Positions 5,281-7,155 of a stretch of 7,155 bases of DNA are shown here, one piece after another (within the stretch, counting starts at the first letter, position 1; each line of letters starts with the position of its first letter). A program made the translations under genes and the position numbers. Source of the stretch: VFKI01 sp033762075 (lineage in GTDB: Bacteria; Pseudomonadota; Gammaproteobacteria; DSM-16500); NCBI GenBank assembly GCA_033762075.1, contig JANRLY010000025.1:1-7155 (forward strand), written 5' to 3'. Under the pieces are notes generated by a model. That model was not told the origin of the DNA. It saw only the letters and a program-made list of their open reading frames with translations, and ran no database searches.

Positions 5281-6336
5281 CTATTCCTCGCTTGATTTAC
5301 CGCGTTCTATTTTGATGTGAGTTTTAATGAGTTCACCTGGATTGGTTTGTGCTGCCAATAAAGATAGCTCACCGCACAATACGACACCTGCCGCAATAAT
5401 CGCAAGACGACGAGCGTTTGCACCAACCGTTCTATCTTCTAAGCAACCCAGAGCTCGTAAATTTTGCCGCACGAAATCAAATGTTTTACCACTACCAATT
5501 GTGCCGACAATTAAATTGGGTAATGTCACTGAAAAATATAAATAGTCATCACGACATTCAGCGTAGGTCATCCCTTGGGAACCTTCGATGATATTCGCCG
5601 CATCTTGACCGGTTGCAAGATAAAAACCTAACAGCATATTTGCAAAATGCGCATTCGCAGTACGTATGCCGCCTGCTACGATATTGCCGATGAGATTTTT
5701 TTTGATGTTGAGTTGAACTAATTTTTCGGGTGTTGTTCTGAGATATTTTTCACATAATTTTCGTGAGATATTGACTTCAGCAATCACATACTTGCCGCGA
5801 CCTAAAATGCCATTCACAGCAGAAACTTTTTTATCAGCGCAATAATTGCCAGAAATCGAAACATATCGTAAATGTTGAAAGCGAATTAAAATCCATTCGA
5901 GTAAACGATCTGCAGCTAACGTTGCCATATTGTGACCCGCCGCATCGCCAGTATTAAATTCAAACCGCACAAAAATTAAAGTGCCAACGACTTGCGTATG
6001 CACATCAAGCAACCGAGTATGCTGACTGGTTTCTGAGATAATGGTTTGCATGGCTTCTGTGTGTTGCTGCAAATTAATGATCGCTTCATTCGCCTCAATC
6101 ACTGAGTCCGCCTCAAATAAAACTGAACGCGTCATGCGGTCATCCAAGACGACAGCACGCACGCCACCCGCCAATGAACACACGCGTGCACCGCGATGCG
6201 TGGAAGGCCACAGCGGCATTTCGAAAGTCGCCAACGGTAAAATGATTTCGCCTGAGACTTCTGGACCGGCAAATAATAAAGGGCCCACGGATCGCATGGG
6301 AATAGTTGCTATTTGTTCTGTTGACTGCCAACGCAT
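5281..6336 (-). CDS. mvaA: Hydroxymethylglutaryl-CoA reductase, class I-like, short N-terminus
   Basis: Reduces HMG-CoA to mevalonate with two NAD(P)H, the usual control step of the pathway. Class I hallmarks are present: GDAAGHNMATLAADR (130-144), NYCADKKVSAVNGILGRGK (164-182) with the DKK lysine, and NAHFANMLLGFYLATGQDAA (228-247). Candidate catalytic residues are Glu39 (PLATFEMPLWPSTHRGA, cf. ATTEG...STNRG), Lys169, Asp245 and His340 near the C-terminus. No membrane segment is seen, so it is a soluble enzyme, unlike eukaryotic reductases. The 351-aa protein begins only about ten residues before the IPxxxxGPL segment, so the ENxxG region that precedes it in other class I enzymes is missing. 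A TAA stands in frame directly before the ATG (6337-6339), so the start cannot lie further upstream. GAGG lies 10 nt upstream. First gene of the operon; mvaS follows after 3 nt. Confidence 0.93.
   Translation of the reverse strand: MRWQSTEQIATIPMRSVGPLLFAGPEVSGEIILPLATFEMPLWPSTHRGARVCSLAGGVRAVVLDDRMTRSVLFEADSVIEANEAIINLQQHTEAMQTIISETSQHTRLLDVHTQVVGTLIFVRFEFNTGDAAGHNMATLAADRLLEWILIRFQHLRYVSISGNYCADKKVSAVNGILGRGKYVIAEVNISRKLCEKYLRTTPEKLVQLNIKKNLIGNIVAGGIRTANAHFANMLLGFYLATGQDAANIIEGSQGMTYAECRDDYLYFSVTLPNLIVGTIGSGKTFDFVRQNLRALGCLEDRTVGANARRLAIIAAGVVLCGELSLLAAQTNPGELIKTHIKIERGKSSEE
5286..5289 (-). promoter_or_regulatory. Ribosome binding site for the GTG start of mvaS
   Basis: On the minus strand GAGG (in CGAGGAATAG) lies 8 nt before GTG 5277 and is embedded in the last codons of mvaA. 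It supports the non-ATG start of mvaS and tight coupling to mvaA. Confidence 0.6.
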
Positions 6337-6365
6337 TTATGAACTACCTCTTGCTTTTGAATCCG

Positions 6366-6374
6366 TGGTATAAA
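6366..6374 (+). promoter_or_regulatory. Candidate extended -10 promoter for idi
   Basis: TGGTATAAA contains an extended -10 dinucleotide (TG) followed by TATAAA at 6369-6374, 26 nt before the idi start. No good -35 box lies at the right distance; TTGCTT at 6351 is too close at 12 nt. It sits back-to-back with the putative mvaA promoter, so the two start sites would be only a few bases apart. Confidence 0.35.
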
Positions 6375-6382
6375 AGGCGCCC

Positions 6383-6412
6383 ATTCTAATGGAAAAGCAA
6401 TGATGGCAGCAA
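6383..6412 (-). promoter_or_regulatory. Candidate sigma70 promoter for the mevalonate operon
   Basis: On the minus strand a -35-like TTGCTG (6412-6407) and a -10-like TAGAAT (6388-6383, five of six consensus positions) are 18 nt apart. Transcription would start near 6376, giving a leader of about 40 nt before mvaA. The -35 box overlaps the first codons of idi. The evidence is sequence similarity only. Confidence 0.35.
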
Positions 6413-6936
6413 CCGAACACGTTCTCTTAGTCGATGAAAACGATCAGCCGATAGGCTCGATAGAGAAATTAGCCGCACACCGTCAAGGGCTTTGCCATCG
6501 CGCTTTCTCGGTTTTTATTTTTAATACCCACCAAACACCCGCCCTATTATTACAGCAACGGGCTGATCATAAATACCATTCTGGTGGTCTCTGGACCAAT
6601 ACTTGTTGTTCACACCCACGACCGGATGAGGATATCATTCAAGCCGGTGAACGTCGCCTCTTCGAAGAAATGGGGATTCGTGCCTCACTCAAATCCGCTG
6701 GCAGCTTTCATTATATTGCGTATTTTGACAACGGCTTGACTGAAAATGAAATGGATCATGTTTTGATCGGACAGATGGACGAATGCGCTCCTCCATTTAA
6801 TCCACTTGAAGTCCAGAGCTACCGCTGGGTCGAAATTTCGAGCTTACAGCGGGAATTGCAAGAACATCCAGAACGGTTTACCGCGTGGCTGGGACAGGCG
6901 TTAGAAGTGGCACTGAATCGTCTAAGTTATCCCTAA
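6400..6936 (+). CDS. idi: Isopentenyl-diphosphate delta-isomerase, type I (Nudix fold)
   Basis: Interconverts isopentenyl and dimethylallyl diphosphate, supplying both C5 units for ubiquinone, undecaprenyl and other isoprenoids; it needs a divalent metal. The 178-aa protein aligns by eye with the 182-aa E. coli enzyme from TEHVLLVDENDQPIG through EKLAAH. Active-site residues are present: Cys70 and His72 in NTCCSHP, the Nudix-like helix AGERRLFEEMGI (82-93), and ENE at 115-117 with Glu117 as the catalytic glutamate. Further probable metal ligands are His27, His33 and Glu115. This is the flavin-independent type I, not the type II (fni) enzyme that often goes with bacterial mevalonate pathways. 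The start is either ATG 6400 or the adjacent ATG 6403; the ribosome site is weak (GGAAAAG). It is divergent from the mevalonate operon and ends 3 nt before a repeat remnant. Confidence 0.95.
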   Translation: MMAATEHVLLVDENDQPIGSIEKLAAHRQGLCHRAFSVFIFNTHQTPALLLQQRADHKYHSGGLWTNTCCSHPRPDEDIIQAGERRLFEEMGIRASLKSAGSFHYIAYFDNGLTENEMDHVLIGQMDECAPPFNPLEVQSYRWVEISSLQRELQEHPERFTAWLGQALEVALNRLSYP

Positions 6937-6938
6937 CT

Positions 6939-6957
6939 TGTCATTCCCGCAAAAGCG
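6939..6957. repeat. Remnant of the TGTCATTCCCGC repeat family downstream of idi
   Basis: The 19 nt TGTCATTCCCGCAAAAGCG match the start of the palindrome found inside the phosphomevalonate kinase gene at 17 of 19 positions. No matching right-hand arm follows nearby, so this looks like one end of a decayed or truncated copy. Confidence 0.55.
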
Positions 6958-6980
6958 CACTAGCATCCGGTAAAACGGTA

Positions 6981-7155
6981 TCATAATTGTACATCCTCCT
7001 GACGCCTTAAGAAACGGTAGATAGGAGGAATGTAATTTTTAAATTTAGGAGCTACGACACATAAACTGCATCTAATCCATACTAGAACCAGTTGTAATCT
7101 TCGATTATCACCTGAATTATCTTTATAGAGTTGGGCAAGTACATAAGCAATTATG
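6981..7155 (-). CDS. Possible 3' end of an unidentified minus-strand gene (window edge)
   Basis: Entering from the right edge, a minus-strand frame of 57 sense codons stays open to TGA at 6983-6981 and would end ...YRFLRRQEDVQL. The middle is hydrophobic (LQLVLVWIRCSLCVV) and the end is basic. I recognise no family. A consensus AGGAGG lies in its last codons, and its TGA overlaps an ATG (ATGA) opening a 20-codon frame that runs into the repeat remnant, which could mark a decayed continuation. At this base composition an open run of this length can occur by chance, and the possible idi terminator lies within it. The rest of the 219 nt after idi shows nothing else I can name. Confidence 0.2.
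   Translation of the reverse strand, partial: IIAYVLAQLYKDNSGDNRRLQLVLVWIRCSLCVVAPKFKNYIPPIYRFLRRQEDVQL
6990..7040 (+). terminator. Possible terminator hairpin after idi
   Basis: TACATCCTCCT (6990-7000) pairs with AGGAGGAATGTA (7023-7034) with a single bulged base, around a 22-nt loop, and ATTTTT follows at 7035-7040. The order of stem then T-run fits termination of idi transcription about 55-100 nt after its stop. The loop is long and the stem not very GC-rich, so this is a moderate candidate. Confidence 0.35.

Noticed and set aside
6041..6373. A 110-codon plus-strand frame antisense to mvaA, reaching into the intergenic gap
   Set aside because: Its composition mirrors the reductase codons, no ribosome site stands out, and the opposite frame is a convincing enzyme.
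6389..6403. A four-codon mini-frame (ATG to TGA) overlapping the idi start, as a possible leader peptide
   Set aside because: Too short to distinguish from chance and without its own ribosome site.

Overview
The window is a chromosomal segment, moderately AT-rich by eye, from what is most likely an intracellular or host-associated gammaproteobacterium (Legionellales / Coxiella-like). This is inference. It rests on a complete mevalonate pathway in a Gram-negative style genome, a class I-like HMG-CoA reductase, and palindromic repeats of the TGTCATTCCCGC... and CGTCATTGCGAG... kinds scattered between and inside genes. No 16S rRNA or other taxonomic marker is present, so the lineage is not proven.

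Layout. Positions 1-148 hold the C-terminal end of an EamA/DMT-type membrane transporter (+). Positions 254-718 hold an AT-rich gene of unknown function (+). Positions 752-846 are a palindromic intergenic repeat. From 6336 down to 855 runs a tightly packed minus-strand operon: mvaA (HMG-CoA reductase), mvaS (HMG-CoA synthase), mevalonate kinase, a second GHMP kinase assigned as phosphomevalonate kinase, and mvaD (diphosphomevalonate decarboxylase). Neighbouring genes are 3 nt apart or overlap by 4 to 14 nt. idi (type I isopentenyl-diphosphate isomerase, 6400-6936, +) is transcribed divergently from a 63-nt shared intergenic region. The last 219 nt hold a repeat remnant, a possible terminator for idi, and an open minus-strand frame of uncertain status.

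Function. Together the six genes convert acetoacetyl-CoA plus acetyl-CoA to HMG-CoA, mevalonate, mevalonate 5-phosphate, mevalonate 5-diphosphate, isopentenyl diphosphate and dimethylallyl diphosphate. Only a thiolase is missing for a complete route from acetyl-CoA.

Most notable signal. The phosphomevalonate kinase gene carries two palindromic repeat elements inside its reading frame. One is a 174-nt element (exactly 58 codons) just before the ATP-binding motif. The other is a nested 99-nt element (exactly 33 codons) near the C-terminus. Both keep the frame open and add about 90-100 residues to a roughly 300-residue kinase. This resembles the in-gene palindromic elements (RPEs) known from Rickettsia, and the proximal boundary of mvaD has been affected as well.
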